Positions 27,009 through 36,152 of a stretch of DNA of 64,000 nt are shown one piece after another. The stretch is from the NCBI RefSeq assembly GCF_041916735.1, contig NZ_JAYRYY010000003.1; one strand, given 5' to 3'. The translations under genes and the position numbers were made by a program. The DNA is from Zoogloea sp016790385 (GTDB lineage: Bacteria > Pseudomonadota > Gammaproteobacteria > Burkholderiales > Rhodocyclaceae). The notes under the pieces are model-generated. The model had not been told where the DNA came from, searched no databases, and saw only the letters and a list, made by a program, of their open reading frames with translations. Positions within the stretch are counted from its first letter, which is position 1. Each line of letters begins with the position of its first letter.

Positions 27009-27059
27009 TCTCTCGGGTGGCGCGGTCCCCTCACGCGCACCCTCCAGTTCCCCCTGCCC

Positions 27060-27097
27060 CCCCTGCACAAGCAATCTTCGTCGCAGGGGTTCTTTTT
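27060..27097 (+). terminator. Probable terminator after the Tim44-like gene
   Basis: CCCCTGC (27060-27066) pairs with GCAGGGG (27083-27089) across a 16-base loop and is followed by TTCTTTTT. A second inverted repeat (GCGGGCCAACC with GGTTGGCCCGC, about 27103-27144) spans the end of the convergent NhaR-like gene and may serve the other strand. Confidence 0.6.
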
Positions 27098-27118
27098 ACG
27101 GAGCGGGCCAACCCGCGC

Positions 27119-28063
27119 CTAAGTCGCGTCGGTTGGCCCGCCTTCCTGAATCCCCACCACGCCACCACCGCCCATTGCCGCCAGCCCCGACTTGGCCGCA
27201 TCGGAAATGGCCAGCACGCAAGGGTGGGTGAGACGCCTTTCCACCGAAATCGCGTAATACTCGATACGCACCTCTTCGGCACGGCCAAGCACGATCAGAT
27301 CGCCGGCTGCGAGAGTTTCCAGTTCAATGGCCGTCGGTACGACAAATGCTCCCACGCCGGCGCATCCAAAGGCGGTCATGAGGGCGGTGTCATCGAACTC
27401 TCCGACAATGCGCGGACGCAAACGCTTGCGATCAAGCCAGTCCTCAAACTTGCGCCGGATGGCCGAATCCTCACCAGGCAACAGCGTAGGCAACTCACCC
27501 ATACACGCAGGAAAAGCCGGCACCTGCCCCCCGAGAAGGGAGCGCGCGGCGACGAAACTGAGGCCCGATTCCCCCAGCCGGTGGTTATAGGCACGCACGT
27601 CCACCGAGGGCGGAATCGGCGAATCCGCGATCACCAGGTCCAGCTTGTGGATGGCCAGCTCGGTGAGCAGACGGTCGAGACGCCATTCGCGGCAGATGAT
27701 GCGCACCGGATCCGCCGGGTCCACAGCCGGGCGGAGCAGCCGGTAGGCAATTGACTTGGGCACCGCATCCGACACCCCCACCCGGAACTCCACCGGCCGA
27801 CCCTTGGGATAGTGGCGCAGCGCCTGCTCCAGCTCGGCGCTGAGGGAGAACATTTCGTCGGCATACTCCATGGCCAGACGGCCTGCCGGCGTCAGTTCGA
27901 GGGCACGGCCATCCCGTGCGAACAATTGAGTGTCGAGGCTGTCTTCCAGGAGGCGGATCTGCCCGCTGATCGTTTGTGGGGTTACGTGGAGCGCCTCACC
28001 CGCTTTCACCACGCCACCGCTACGTGCCGTCTTCCAAAAATAAAAGAGGTGTTTGAGGTTCAT
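27119..28063 (-). CDS. nhaR: LysR-family regulator of the NhaR type
   Basis: About 314 residues from the ATG at 28063 (MNLKHLFYFWKTARSGG); earlier in-frame starts run through the divergent promoter region. The HTH (GGVVKAGEALHVTPQTISGQ, LFARDGRALELTPAG) and effector domain (FRVGVSDAVPKSIAYRLLRP, LDLVIADSPIP, GAFVVPTAIE) match NhaR, the sodium/pH-responsive activator known from E. coli nhaA control. There is no nhaA here; the divergent HPF-like gene, with a palindrome between, is the obvious target. The C-terminal tail is Gly-rich (AAMGGGGVVGIQEGG). Confidence 0.85.
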   Translation of the reverse strand: MNLKHLFYFWKTARSGGVVKAGEALHVTPQTISGQIRLLEDSLDTQLFARDGRALELTPAGRLAMEYADEMFSLSAELEQALRHYPKGRPVEFRVGVSDAVPKSIAYRLLRPAVDPADPVRIICREWRLDRLLTELAIHKLDLVIADSPIPPSVDVRAYNHRLGESGLSFVAARSLLGGQVPAFPACMGELPTLLPGEDSAIRRKFEDWLDRKRLRPRIVGEFDDTALMTAFGCAGVGAFVVPTAIELETLAAGDLIVLGRAEEVRIEYYAISVERRLTHPCVLAISDAAKSGLAAMGGGGVVGIQEGGPTDAT

Positions 28064-28090
28064 TGCGCGGCTCCGTCGAGGAAATGTAAC

Positions 28091-28109
28091 GTTTCGAATA
28101 TATCGAAAC
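28091..28109. promoter_or_regulatory. Palindromic operator candidate between nhaR and the HPF gene
   Basis: GTTTCGA and TCGAAAC form a perfect inverted repeat around ATATA at 28091-28109, containing the LysR-type T-N11-A pattern. It sits in the gap between the divergent NhaR-like and HPF-like genes, upstream of the promoter proposed at 28130-28158. NhaR-like binding is inferred. Confidence 0.5.
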
Positions 28110-28129
28110 AATACTTCAGATAATGCGAC

Positions 28130-28158
28130 TTTACCTGATTGATTGATACCAATATAGT
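28130..28158 (+). promoter_or_regulatory. Putative sigma-70-type promoter of the HPF-like gene
   Basis: TTTACC (28130-28135) and TATAGT (28153-28158) are separated by exactly 17 bases and lie 30 bases before the start codon at 28188. The palindrome at 28091-28109 is upstream of the -35, where an activator would bind. Confidence 0.5.
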
Positions 28159-28187
28159 AAGCACTCCGAAACACACAGGAGACAAAG

Positions 28188-28538
28188 ATGGAAGTCCAGA
28201 TCAAGGCCCGTGGCCTGCCCGCCGCCAAGAACCTGCGCAATCACGCCAGCCGCCGCATTCGTGCCGCCCTCGGCCGTTTCGGCCATGCGGTCCAAAGCGT
28301 CACGGTCCGTCTTTCCGACATCAATGGTCCCCGCGGTGGTGCGGACAAGCTGTGCCGCATCGTCATCCAGATGAAAAGCCGCTCAATCGTGATGGAAGAG
28401 CTCGGCAATGACATGCGTCGGGTGATTGACCGCCTCAGCGAGCGGGTCCAATTCAACGTGTCACGTCAGATGGAAAAAATCTCCCGGGTCAATCGTCAGC
28501 TCATGCAGCCGCCCGAGTTGATCCCCCTGCCCATCTGA
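28188..28538 (+). CDS. HPF/RaiA-family ribosome-associated protein
   Basis: At 116 residues, a single ribosome-hibernation domain: MEVQIKARGLPAAKNLRNHA, AALGRFGHAVQSVTVRLSDI, GPRGGADKLCRIVIQMKSR and the C-terminal amphipathic helix. Members dock in the 30S decoding groove and silence or protect ribosomes in stress. This divergent-from-nhaR variant differs from the canonical rpoN-linked hpf, so ion or pH stress control is plausible. An AGGAG site precedes the ATG. Confidence 0.82.
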   Translation: MEVQIKARGLPAAKNLRNHASRRIRAALGRFGHAVQSVTVRLSDINGPRGGADKLCRIVIQMKSRSIVMEELGNDMRRVIDRLSERVQFNVSRQMEKISRVNRQLMQPPELIPLPI

Positions 28539-28551
28539 ACGATCTCCGCGC

Positions 28552-28569
28552 CCCGGCCTCCAGGCCGGG
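28552..28569 (+). terminator. GC-rich hairpin after the HPF-like gene
   Basis: CCCGGCCT (28552-28559) pairs with AGGCCGGG (28562-28569) around two bases. There is no T-run, so termination here would be weak or factor-assisted. Confidence 0.35.
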
Positions 28570-28655
28570 TGCGCCGTGAAGGGAGGCCTGACCTCCCCGT
28601 CGATTCCGGCTAAAATCGCGGCCCGAACGCCATCTGCGAGGCCAACTGCCCCGCC

Positions 28656-30269
28656 ATGACCGCCATGCTGCGAATCTCCGAACTCCGCCTGCCCCTCGAC
28701 CACCCCGCCGAGGCCCTGCCCGCCGCCATCGTTGCGCGCCTGGGCATTTCCGCCACTGACCTCGCTAGCTTCACCGTCTTCAAACGAAGCTACGACGCGC
28801 GCAAGAATTCGAAGCTCACCTTCATCTATATTGTCGATGCCACGGTGAGCAATGAAGTCGCCATCCTCCAACGCCATGCCGGCGATCTTCACATCAAGCC
28901 GACGCCCGACATGGAATACCATTTTGTCGGCAAGGCGTCGCCCGCCCTTGAGCATCGCCCGGTGATCATCGGTTTTGGCCCCTGCGGTATCTTTGCCGCA
29001 CTGATCCTGGCCCAGGCCGGCTTCAGGCCCATCGTGCTCGAACGCGGCAAGTCGGTCCGGGAACGCACCCAGGACACCTGGGGCCTGTGGCGCAGGAACA
29101 CCCTTAACCCCGAATCCAACGTGCAGTTTGGCGAAGGCGGCGCGGGCACCTTTTCCGACGGCAAGCTCTACAGTCAGATCAAGGATCCGAAGCACTACGG
29201 CCGCAAGGTGCTCACCGAGTTCGTCAAGGCCGGCGCGCCACCCGAAATCCTCTACGTCGCCAAACCCCACATCGGCACCTTCCGGCTCGTCGGCATGGTT
29301 GAGGCCATGCGCGCCGAGATCGAGCAACTGGGCGGCGAGATCCGCTTCCAGCAGCGGGTTACCGACATCCTGATCGAAAACGGCCATGTGCGTGGCGTGA
29401 AGACGGCCACTGGTGAAGAGATCCACACCAACCACGTGGTACTGGCCCTCGGCCACAGCGCCCGGGATACCTTTGAAATGCTGCACGAGCGCGGCGTGTT
29501 CATGGAGGCCAAGCCCTTCTCGGTGGGCTTCCGCATCGAACACCCCCAAAGCCTGATCGACAAGGCCCGCCTCGGCCCCCATGCCGGCCACCCGGAGCTG
29601 GGCGCGGCCGATTACAAGCTGGTGCACCATGCCTCCAATGGCCGCGCGGTATACAGTTTCTGCATGTGCCCGGGTGGCACCGTGGTGGCCGCCACCTCCG
29701 AGCCGAATCGCGTGGTCACCAATGGCATGAGCCAGTACTCCCGCAATGAGCGTAACGCCAATGCAGGCATCGTGGTCAGCATCACCCCGGAAGATTACCC
29801 CGGCGGCCCGCTCGCCGGGATCGCCTTCCAGCGCGAGCTGGAAAGTCGGGCCTTCGTGCTCGGAGGCGGCACCTACGAAGCTCCGGGCCAGCTCGTTGGC
29901 GACTTCCTGAAGGGTAAGGCATCCACGGCCCTGGGAAGCGTGGAGCCCTCATACAAACCGGGAGTCAAGCTGGGCGACCTGTCCACCGCCCTGCCCGACT
30001 ACGCCATCAGCGCGATACGCGAAGCCCTGCCGGCCTTCGACCGGCAGATCCGCGGCTTCAACATGTACGACGCCGTACTCACCGGGGTCGAAACCCGCAC
30101 TTCATCCCCCCTGCGCATCACCCGCGGAGAAGACTGCCAGAGTGTCAACGTGAAAGGCCTGTACCCGGCGGGCGAAGGGGCCGGCTACGCGGGAGGCATC
30201 CTGTCGGCGGGCGTGGACGGCATTCGCGTTGCGGAAGCCGTGACGGCCAGTCTGCTCGCCGAAGCCTGA
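28656..30269 (+). CDS. FAD-dependent dehydrogenase (COG2509 type)
   Basis: At 537 residues, an N-terminal domain of about 95 residues (LRISELRLPLDHP, FTVFKRSYDARKNSKLTFIY) precedes a Rossmann FAD-binding site (VIIGFGPCGIFAALILAQAG). RNTLNPESNVQFGEGGAGTF is a hallmark of the family, and GLYPAGEGAGYAGGILSAGV near the C-terminus binds the flavin. The substrate of this widespread family is unknown. A possible -10 (TAAAAT) lies near 28611. It seems to be monocistronic. Confidence 0.85.
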   Translation: MTAMLRISELRLPLDHPAEALPAAIVARLGISATDLASFTVFKRSYDARKNSKLTFIYIVDATVSNEVAILQRHAGDLHIKPTPDMEYHFVGKASPALEHRPVIIGFGPCGIFAALILAQAGFRPIVLERGKSVRERTQDTWGLWRRNTLNPESNVQFGEGGAGTFSDGKLYSQIKDPKHYGRKVLTEFVKAGAPPEILYVAKPHIGTFRLVGMVEAMRAEIEQLGGEIRFQQRVTDILIENGHVRGVKTATGEEIHTNHVVLALGHSARDTFEMLHERGVFMEAKPFSVGFRIEHPQSLIDKARLGPHAGHPELGAADYKLVHHASNGRAVYSFCMCPGGTVVAATSEPNRVVTNGMSQYSRNERNANAGIVVSITPEDYPGGPLAGIAFQRELESRAFVLGGGTYEAPGQLVGDFLKGKASTALGSVEPSYKPGVKLGDLSTALPDYAISAIREALPAFDRQIRGFNMYDAVLTGVETRTSSPLRITRGEDCQSVNVKGLYPAGEGAGYAGGILSAGVDGIRVAEAVTASLLAEA

Positions 30270-30289
30270 TTCCCCGCTGCGGCGGCCTC

Positions 30290-31261
30290 TCAACGCGCCA
30301 CGAGACTGCGGAAACGACTTTCCCGACCCAGTACCAAACAGCCGAACTCGTCGAGAAGGGCCGGGGAGATGGTTTCGGGACGGAGGGTGAAGGTTGCGAA
30401 ACCGAGCCGCTCCAGGTTGCGCGACTCCACCACGATCTCACCCTTCGCAAAATCGGCCCGCCACACCAACTGCACACCCACTTCATCCGCCACAACAAAG
30501 AGCCCGGACTCCACCTCCCGCATGCGGTTACGGCGCTCCTGGCACTCATACTTCATCCCCAGATCAAACAGCATCTGGCGCAGCCGCTCAACCGCCCCGC
30601 CGCTTCGCTCCAGGCTGCGCTGCCCTGGCCCGCGAAGGGTGAAACCCATGCTCACACGCTCGATGAAGCCCCCTTCACCGGTGGAACATGTGCGAAAGTC
30701 GGCGTAACCCTCCTCCCACGACAGGTTCTGGATCGGGTCGTCCGAATCGAGGAGGTGATAGCAGCGCGCCACCCGGGGCTTCAGCACGTTCAATTGCGTG
30801 GTGAAATCACGCAGATAATCAAACACCGCACGCAGGGAAGCATCCAGGCGCTCACGCAGGCGCTCGGCCTCAAGGGTGGCCACGCTGGCCCCCCGTTGAC
30901 GCACGGCAACCTCGTTGCGCAGCTGTTCGAGGAGCCCGCCGCGCGGCTGTTCGGGAAGGTCAGACGGAGCAGCCGGCAAGTTGGCTGAAGGAGGCTCCGG
31001 CGACTCGAAACCGCTGACCTCCGGAAAGCCCAGATCCCGCGCAGGAGCCGAAAAATCCACCGTGCTGCGACGAAGCCCGGTGTAGCGGGCATCGATTTTT
31101 TCCACCCGACGTCGCGCGGCTTCCAGATCAAAGGACGCGATATCCGCCAGCAAAGCCGCCGCCTCCGCATCCAGAGACCGGGCCTCGGCGTCCTCCGCAC
31201 CGGGGTGCTCAACAGAAGGCGGATCGGACGGGCGAGCGTGGGGTTTTGAAGACACAGCCAT
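30290..31261 (-). CDS. Conserved unknown protein with central coiled coil
   Basis: From the ATG at 31261 (MAVSSKPHARPSDPPS), 323 residues. The N-terminal third is charged and low-complexity; the middle (about 155-185, ATLEAERLRERLDASLRAVF) is probably coiled coil; the C-terminal half (LKPRVARCYHLLDSDDPIQN, FIERVSMGFTLRGPG, SGLFVVADEVGVQLVWRADF) is a compact domain. I do not recognise a named family. No signal peptide or membrane helix is evident, so it is probably cytosolic. The open frame extends upstream to 32329, but that extension crosses the B12 riboswitch and is not credible. Confidence 0.65.
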   Translation of the reverse strand: MAVSSKPHARPSDPPSVEHPGAEDAEARSLDAEAAALLADIASFDLEAARRRVEKIDARYTGLRRSTVDFSAPARDLGFPEVSGFESPEPPSANLPAAPSDLPEQPRGGLLEQLRNEVAVRQRGASVATLEAERLRERLDASLRAVFDYLRDFTTQLNVLKPRVARCYHLLDSDDPIQNLSWEEGYADFRTCSTGEGGFIERVSMGFTLRGPGQRSLERSGGAVERLRQMLFDLGMKYECQERRNRMREVESGLFVVADEVGVQLVWRADFAKGEIVVESRNLERLGFATFTLRPETISPALLDEFGCLVLGRESRFRSLVAR

Positions 31262-31432
31262 CGTCGGGAAGAAGAAAGGGCACAAAACTCGTCGCGGATC
31301 GGCATGTGCGCACGTCCGGGACACGGTCACCGCAATGACGATATTGTAATCATCTACGTGCGCTTGGGAACCCATCCTCATAGGATCCGGCTCCGAACCT
31401 TGCTGTCGTGTGCCGCCCCCGTTAGACTCCGC

Positions 31433-31630
31433 AGCGTTTCGGGTGCCGACCCTGCGTCTGCGGGCAAGGTGAAACGGGAAGTCCGGTGACCTCGGCGAGC
31501 CTTTGCTCGCGGGCATTCCGGCGCAGTCCCCGCTGCTGTAAGCCTGACAACGCCTCCACACACGCCACTGGGCCTTTGGCCCGGGAAGGCCGGAGCGGGT
31601 TGCACGAAGGCGAGCCAGAAGACCGGCCCG
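31433..31630 (+). promoter_or_regulatory. Cobalamin (B12) riboswitch upstream of cobN-like operon
   Basis: The aptamer shows conserved blocks in order: AAGGTGAAACGGGAA and GTCCGGTG (about 31465-31487), GCTGCTGTAAGCCTGACA (about 31532), the B12-box region GCCACTGGGC with CCGGGAAGG (about 31564-31589) and the closing GCGAGCCAGAAGACCGG (about 31610-31626). Adenosylcobalamin binding normally lowers expression downstream. About 140 bases follow before the cobN-like start codon, room for a terminator or ribosome-site sequestering structure. Confidence 0.93.
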
Positions 31631-31777
31631 ACAACACTGGTTCAGCTGTGCCCCGGGTGAGGGACTGGCGAGCGAAAACGTCGGCCCTCCCGCGCACCTG
31701 CCTCCTCTCCGCGCCCGCCCAGCGGCTTCGTATCGCCCCTCCCGCCCCCGGCCGGCCCGAAGGCATGTGGAGACGTA

Positions 31778-34700
31778 ATGGCAGGACGCAATTCGATTTA
31801 CCGGATGTTCACCCGCGGCGCGGGACTGCTGCTCGCCCTGGCAAGCTGCGGTGGTGTCCACGCGGCCAGCATGTTCGGCGTCGTCACCGACCGGGCCGCC
31901 CCTACCGCCGTCGAGGCGGCCCGGCAGCATCTCGCCCGTCATCCCCGAGACCGTATCCTGCTGCGCACCCCCGCCCAGATCCAGGCCGCCAGCGACCGGC
32001 AACTGCGCCAGTGGCTCGACGCGGATGCAGTGCTGGCCGTCTCGGCCTTCGGTGATCCGGCCCGACGCCTCATCGAAACCCTCCCCGCCAGCCGCGCCGG
32101 AACCGTGCTGGCCATCAACGGCGAGCAGCGCCTCAACCTGTTGAGCCGTTCGCGGGCCGGCGCCCTGGCCAGCTTTCCGGCCGAAACCCTGCGCCAGCTG
32201 GCTGGCGAATCCCCGCCGCAGGCGGCCCTTGAGGCCGCCGCTGCGGCCCCGGCGGCACAGCACTGGCTGGACGCACGCCGCACCTGGCAGGCCGGTGGCA
32301 GCGACAACCTGAACACCCTGTTCAAACACCTTCTGGCAGGCAGCCCCTTGCCTTCACCCCGACCGGAAGCGAGCCTGCGCCTGCGCGTCGGCGCCATCGA
32401 ACGCGTCGATGCCGACGCCTGGGACGCCCGCCTTCTGCCTGCCGGCCCTGCCCTGGCCGTCCTTGACCTGTCCAACATCGAATCCGGCAGCGCTGCCGCG
32501 ATCTGCGCCGAATCCCGCCGCCAGGGCCTGCCCTGCGCCGAGATCCTGACCCGCTGGGGCGGCAGCTCCCGGGCGGCCGTCGCGGGCCTGCCCAGGCTGC
32601 TCGCCCCGGCGCGGCCGGCCGCGCTGGTGGTGATCCAGGACTTCGTCGTCGGCGCCGCCGAAAATCGGGAGGCCGTCACCGAGGCCTTCCAGCAACTCGA
32701 CATCCCGGTCATCAAGGCCATCCGCCTCACCGAGCGCAGCGCCACCCAGTGGCGCCTGTCGCCGGAGGGGCTGCCGGTGGATTCCGTGCAATACCGGGTG
32801 GCCCTGCCCGAGCTCCAGGGCATCGGTCAACCCATCGTGGTGTCGGCGGTCGGCGCCAGCCGCATCGACCCCGTCACTGGCATCGAACTACGCCGCACCG
32901 AACCGATCGCCACCGAGATCAGCCGCTTGGTGTCCCGGGCGGCCCGCTGGCAGCAGCTCCAGGCCAAGGCTCGGGCCGACAAGCGCCTGGCCATCGTTTA
33001 CTACAACCACCCGCCCGGCCGGCAGAACATCGGCGCCGACAACCTGGACGTGCCCGCCTCCCTGTTCGGCATCCTGCAACGCCTGAAGGCCGAGGGCTAC
33101 GACACCGGCGAGCTGCCGGCCACCCCCGAAGCGCTGCTCGACCGCATCATGGCCAACGGGGTCAACCTGCCCGAAGACAAGACCGCCTTGCGCGAGCTGG
33201 CCCGCGAGGTGGAAGGCCTCAGTGCCGCCGACTACCGACGCTGGTTTGCCGGGCTGCCCGAGCGCGTCCAGGGCGAGATGGTCTCCGGCCCCCTCGGCCG
33301 CCTTCACGCCGAAGTGCTAGAGGCCGAGCGGACCGGCGAACGCAGCCTCGGCCGCAAGCGCGTGGAATCGGCGATGAAGGAACTCCACCACCTCGCCGAA
33401 GGCGCCGACCACCCCCGGCGGGCGGACGCCATTGCCGGGCTGAAGGCTCTCGAAGCCGGCTACCTGGCCTGCCTCGCGGATATCCCCCAGGGCGCCTGCA
33501 ACCGCCATTCCGGCCTCACCTGGAAGATCGTCGGCTACGGCATCGAAGGCCTCAAGGGCTGGGGACCGGCACCGGGCAAGGTGATGGTCAGCGAGGGGAA
33601 ATTGCTGGTGCCCGGGCTCACCTTCGGCAAGATCTTTGTCGGTCCCCAGCCGCCCCGGGGCTGGGAGGTGGATGAAGAACTCCTCCACGCCAACACCAGC
33701 GTACCTCCCCCCCACCAGTTTCTCGGCTTCTATCACTGGATCCGCGACGTCTTCCGCGCCGATGCGGTGGTGCACCTGGGGCGTCACTCCACCTACGAGT
33801 TCCTGCCCGGCAAGGCGGTCGGTCTGACCGCCGACGACTACCCCAGCCTCATCGCCGCTGACCTGCCGGGCATCTACCCCTACATCGTCGACGGCGTCGG
33901 CGAGGGCATCCAGGCCAAACGCCGGGGGCTTGCCGTGATCGTCGACCACCTCACCCCGCCCCTGTCGGCAACGCCCCTCTACGACAAACTGCTGGAACTG
34001 CGTCAGGTGGTGGAGAGCTTCGAGGCCGCCGGTAGCGAGAGCCTGAAGCACCAGGCCGCCCGCCGCATGCGCGAACAGGTCGCCGCCCTCAACCTGCGAG
34101 CCGAGCTGGAAGCCTCGATGGCTGACGTACTGGAGGTGCGCGGCATCGGCTTCGAAGACGCCGACGACGACCTGCTGGCCCACGAGATCGGCCACTACCT
34201 CACCAAGTTGCAGGAGAAGTTCATGCCCCACGGCCTGCACATCTTCGGGCAGGACTGGAGCGCCGAATCATTGAAGCTGATGGCCGACTCCATGGGCCAG
34301 GTGGCCGGCGGCTACGACGACGCCATCGCTGGCAAGCTCGCCGCCTCGCCGCGCCTGGAAATGGAAGGCCTGATCGCCGGCCTGGATGGGCGCTTCGTGG
34401 CGCCGGGCAAGGGCAACGACCCCCTGCGCTCGCCGGAAGCCCTGCCCACCGGGCGCAACTTCCACGCCGTTGACGGCGACCTGCTGCCCACCCGGCTGGG
34501 CTACGCCCTCGGCGCCCGCCTGGCAGAACAGGCCACCGCCCGCCCCCGCAAGATCCAGGGCGATGCCGACAGCGACGCCGTCATCCTGTGGGCCTCCGAC
34601 GCCGTGCGCGACGAGGGTGCCATGGTCGCCTTCTGCCTGTCCCTGCTCGGTGCCGAACCGGTATGGAACGCCCGGGGCATCGTCACCGACGTGCGCCTGT

Positions 34701-36145
34701 TGGCCGACACCCCCCGACGCGATGTGATCGTCACTACCTCCGGCCTGTTCCGCGATCTCTACCCCAATCTGCTCAACCAGATCGACCGGGCCGGCCGCCT
34801 GGCCCTCGCCGCCTCCGCCGGCCTGATCGCCGATCGCCACCCGGAGCTGGGTTCGGCCCTCGATGCTGCCCTTGCGCCCCTGGGCGGCAAAACGCTCCGC
34901 GGCCAACAGCCTCTCACCGACAACATCGCCGCCGCCCGTTGGCTGGCCCGCACCAAGCAGCTCAGCCAGACCGGCCCGGGCATCGCCGAAGCTGGCCGCA
35001 GCGCCGCCCTGCGCATCTTCGGTGACGCCCCGGGCGCCTACAGCGCCGGTGTCAACCGCCTGGCCGAACGCTCCGGCGCCTGGCGTGAGCGGGAAGAACT
35101 GGGCCGCGTCTACCTCAACCGCATGGGCCACGCCTACGGCCTCGACGCCAGCGGCGATGCCGCCCACCAGGCCTTCGAGACTGCTCTCTCCGGCGTGGCC
35201 CGCAGCTATCACGGCCGCGCCAGCAACCTTTACGGCCTGCTCGACAACAACGATGCCTTCGACTACCTGGGCGGCATGTCGGTGGGCATCGAGACCCTCA
35301 CCGGGCGCCGCCCGGAAGGCCTGATCCTGCAACACGCCGACCCGGCCCACCCGGCCGTCGAACCCCTCACCACCGCCCTGCTGTCCGAGCTGCGCGGCCG
35401 CTACCTCAACCCGGAATGGCTGAAGCCCCTGATGAAGCACGGCTACGCCGGCGCCCGCACCATGGGCCAGGAGTTTCTGGAAAACCTGTGGGGCTGGCAG
35501 GTCACCCGCCCCGACCTGATCCGGCAATGGGCCTGGGACGAGGTCAAGGAAACCTGGTTCGACGACAAGCACAAGCTGGGGCTGCCGCGGTTTCTTGCCC
35601 AGGGACACAATGCTCACGTCAAGGCACAGATGCTGGCCATCTTCATGGTCGCCGCCGAAAAAGGCTTCTGGCAGGCCGATGACGCCACCCTGAAGCAGAT
35701 GGGCGGGGAACTGGCCCGCCTGGTGGCGAAGAACGGCCTGCCCGGCAGCGGCCACACCGCCCCCAACCATCCGATGTGGAACTGGCTCAAGCCGCGCATC
35801 GACGCAGCCGACGCCGATGCACTCGGAGTGGCCCTGGCCCGGGCCAGGGGTGAAGGACTGGCGCCGGCCCCCATCGCACACCCCACCTCCATGGTCGCAG
35901 CGCCCCGGCAGCCGGGCGCCCGCCACGATGCGCCGACACCCCGTGGTGAAGCGGCGGCGCCACCACCACCGGCCGCCGCCGAACTCCAGGCGCCAGCCGA
36001 GCGCCATTACGAACTCCATACCCGGCCAGCACCGCCCGCCACCCGGTCCGCCCCGCCCGTGGCCCTGCTCACCCTCGCCCCGCTGCTCTTCCTCCTCGGC
36101 CTCGCCTGGAGCCGCCGCGCCCCTCCAACCTCCACCCCCACCTGA
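31778..36145 (+). CDS. Exported CobN-like chelatase-family protein with membrane anchor
   Basis: At 1455 residues it belongs to the CobN/magnesium-chelatase H family, as in HLGRHSTYEFLPGKAVGLTA (about 664-683), YPYIVDGVGEGIQAKRRG and ITTSGLFRDLYPNLLNQ-type blocks. Typical CobN is near 1250-1300 residues and cytosolic. This one begins with a signal peptide (GAGLLLALASCGGVHA, cleavage near residue 29). It ends with a Pro/Ala-rich linker, a membrane helix (about 1428-1444, VALLTLAPLLFLLGLAW) and SRR, so the big domain should face the periplasm. The ExbB- and ExbD-like genes follow at once, and CobS/CobT are absent. A role in cobalt or corrinoid handling in the envelope is inferred from the B12 riboswitch. 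GGAG precedes the ATG. Confidence 0.88.
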   Translation: MAGRNSIYRMFTRGAGLLLALASCGGVHAASMFGVVTDRAAPTAVEAARQHLARHPRDRILLRTPAQIQAASDRQLRQWLDADAVLAVSAFGDPARRLIETLPASRAGTVLAINGEQRLNLLSRSRAGALASFPAETLRQLAGESPPQAALEAAAAAPAAQHWLDARRTWQAGGSDNLNTLFKHLLAGSPLPSPRPEASLRLRVGAIERVDADAWDARLLPAGPALAVLDLSNIESGSAAAICAESRRQGLPCAEILTRWGGSSRAAVAGLPRLLAPARPAALVVIQDFVVGAAENREAVTEAFQQLDIPVIKAIRLTERSATQWRLSPEGLPVDSVQYRVALPELQGIGQPIVVSAVGASRIDPVTGIELRRTEPIATEISRLVSRAARWQQLQAKARADKRLAIVYYNHPPGRQNIGADNLDVPASLFGILQRLKAEGYDTGELPATPEALLDRIMANGVNLPEDKTALRELAREVEGLSAADYRRWFAGLPERVQGEMVSGPLGRLHAEVLEAERTGERSLGRKRVESAMKELHHLAEGADHPRRADAIAGLKALEAGYLACLADIPQGACNRHSGLTWKIVGYGIEGLKGWGPAPGKVMVSEGKLLVPGLTFGKIFVGPQPPRGWEVDEELLHANTSVPPPHQFLGFYHWIRDVFRADAVVHLGRHSTYEFLPGKAVGLTADDYPSLIAADLPGIYPYIVDGVGEGIQAKRRGLAVIVDHLTPPLSATPLYDKLLELRQVVESFEAAGSESLKHQAARRMREQVAALNLRAELEASMADVLEVRGIGFEDADDDLLAHEIGHYLTKLQEKFMPHGLHIFGQDWSAESLKLMADSMGQVAGGYDDAIAGKLAASPRLEMEGLIAGLDGRFVAPGKGNDPLRSPEALPTGRNFHAVDGDLLPTRLGYALGARLAEQATARPRKIQGDADSDAVILWASDAVRDEGAMVAFCLSLLGAEPVWNARGIVTDVRLLADTPRRDVIVTTSGLFRDLYPNLLNQIDRAGRLALAASAGLIADRHPELGSALDAALAPLGGKTLRGQQPLTDNIAAARWLARTKQLSQTGPGIAEAGRSAALRIFGDAPGAYSAGVNRLAERSGAWREREELGRVYLNRMGHAYGLDASGDAAHQAFETALSGVARSYHGRASNLYGLLDNNDAFDYLGGMSVGIETLTGRRPEGLILQHADPAHPAVEPLTTALLSELRGRYLNPEWLKPLMKHGYAGARTMGQEFLENLWGWQVTRPDLIRQWAWDEVKETWFDDKHKLGLPRFLAQGHNAHVKAQMLAIFMVAAEKGFWQADDATLKQMGGELARLVAKNGLPGSGHTAPNHPMWNWLKPRIDAADADALGVALARARGEGLAPAPIAHPTSMVAAPRQPGARHDAPTPRGEAAAPPPPAAAELQAPAERHYELHTRPAPPATRSAPPVALLTLAPLLFLLGLAWSRRAPPTSTPT

Positions 36146-36152
36146 TCCCACC

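Noticed and set aside
31262..32329. Upstream extension of the unknown minus-strand gene to 32329
   Set aside because: It would run through the B12 riboswitch and into the cobN-like gene on the other strand; the ATG at 31261 starts where protein-like composition begins.
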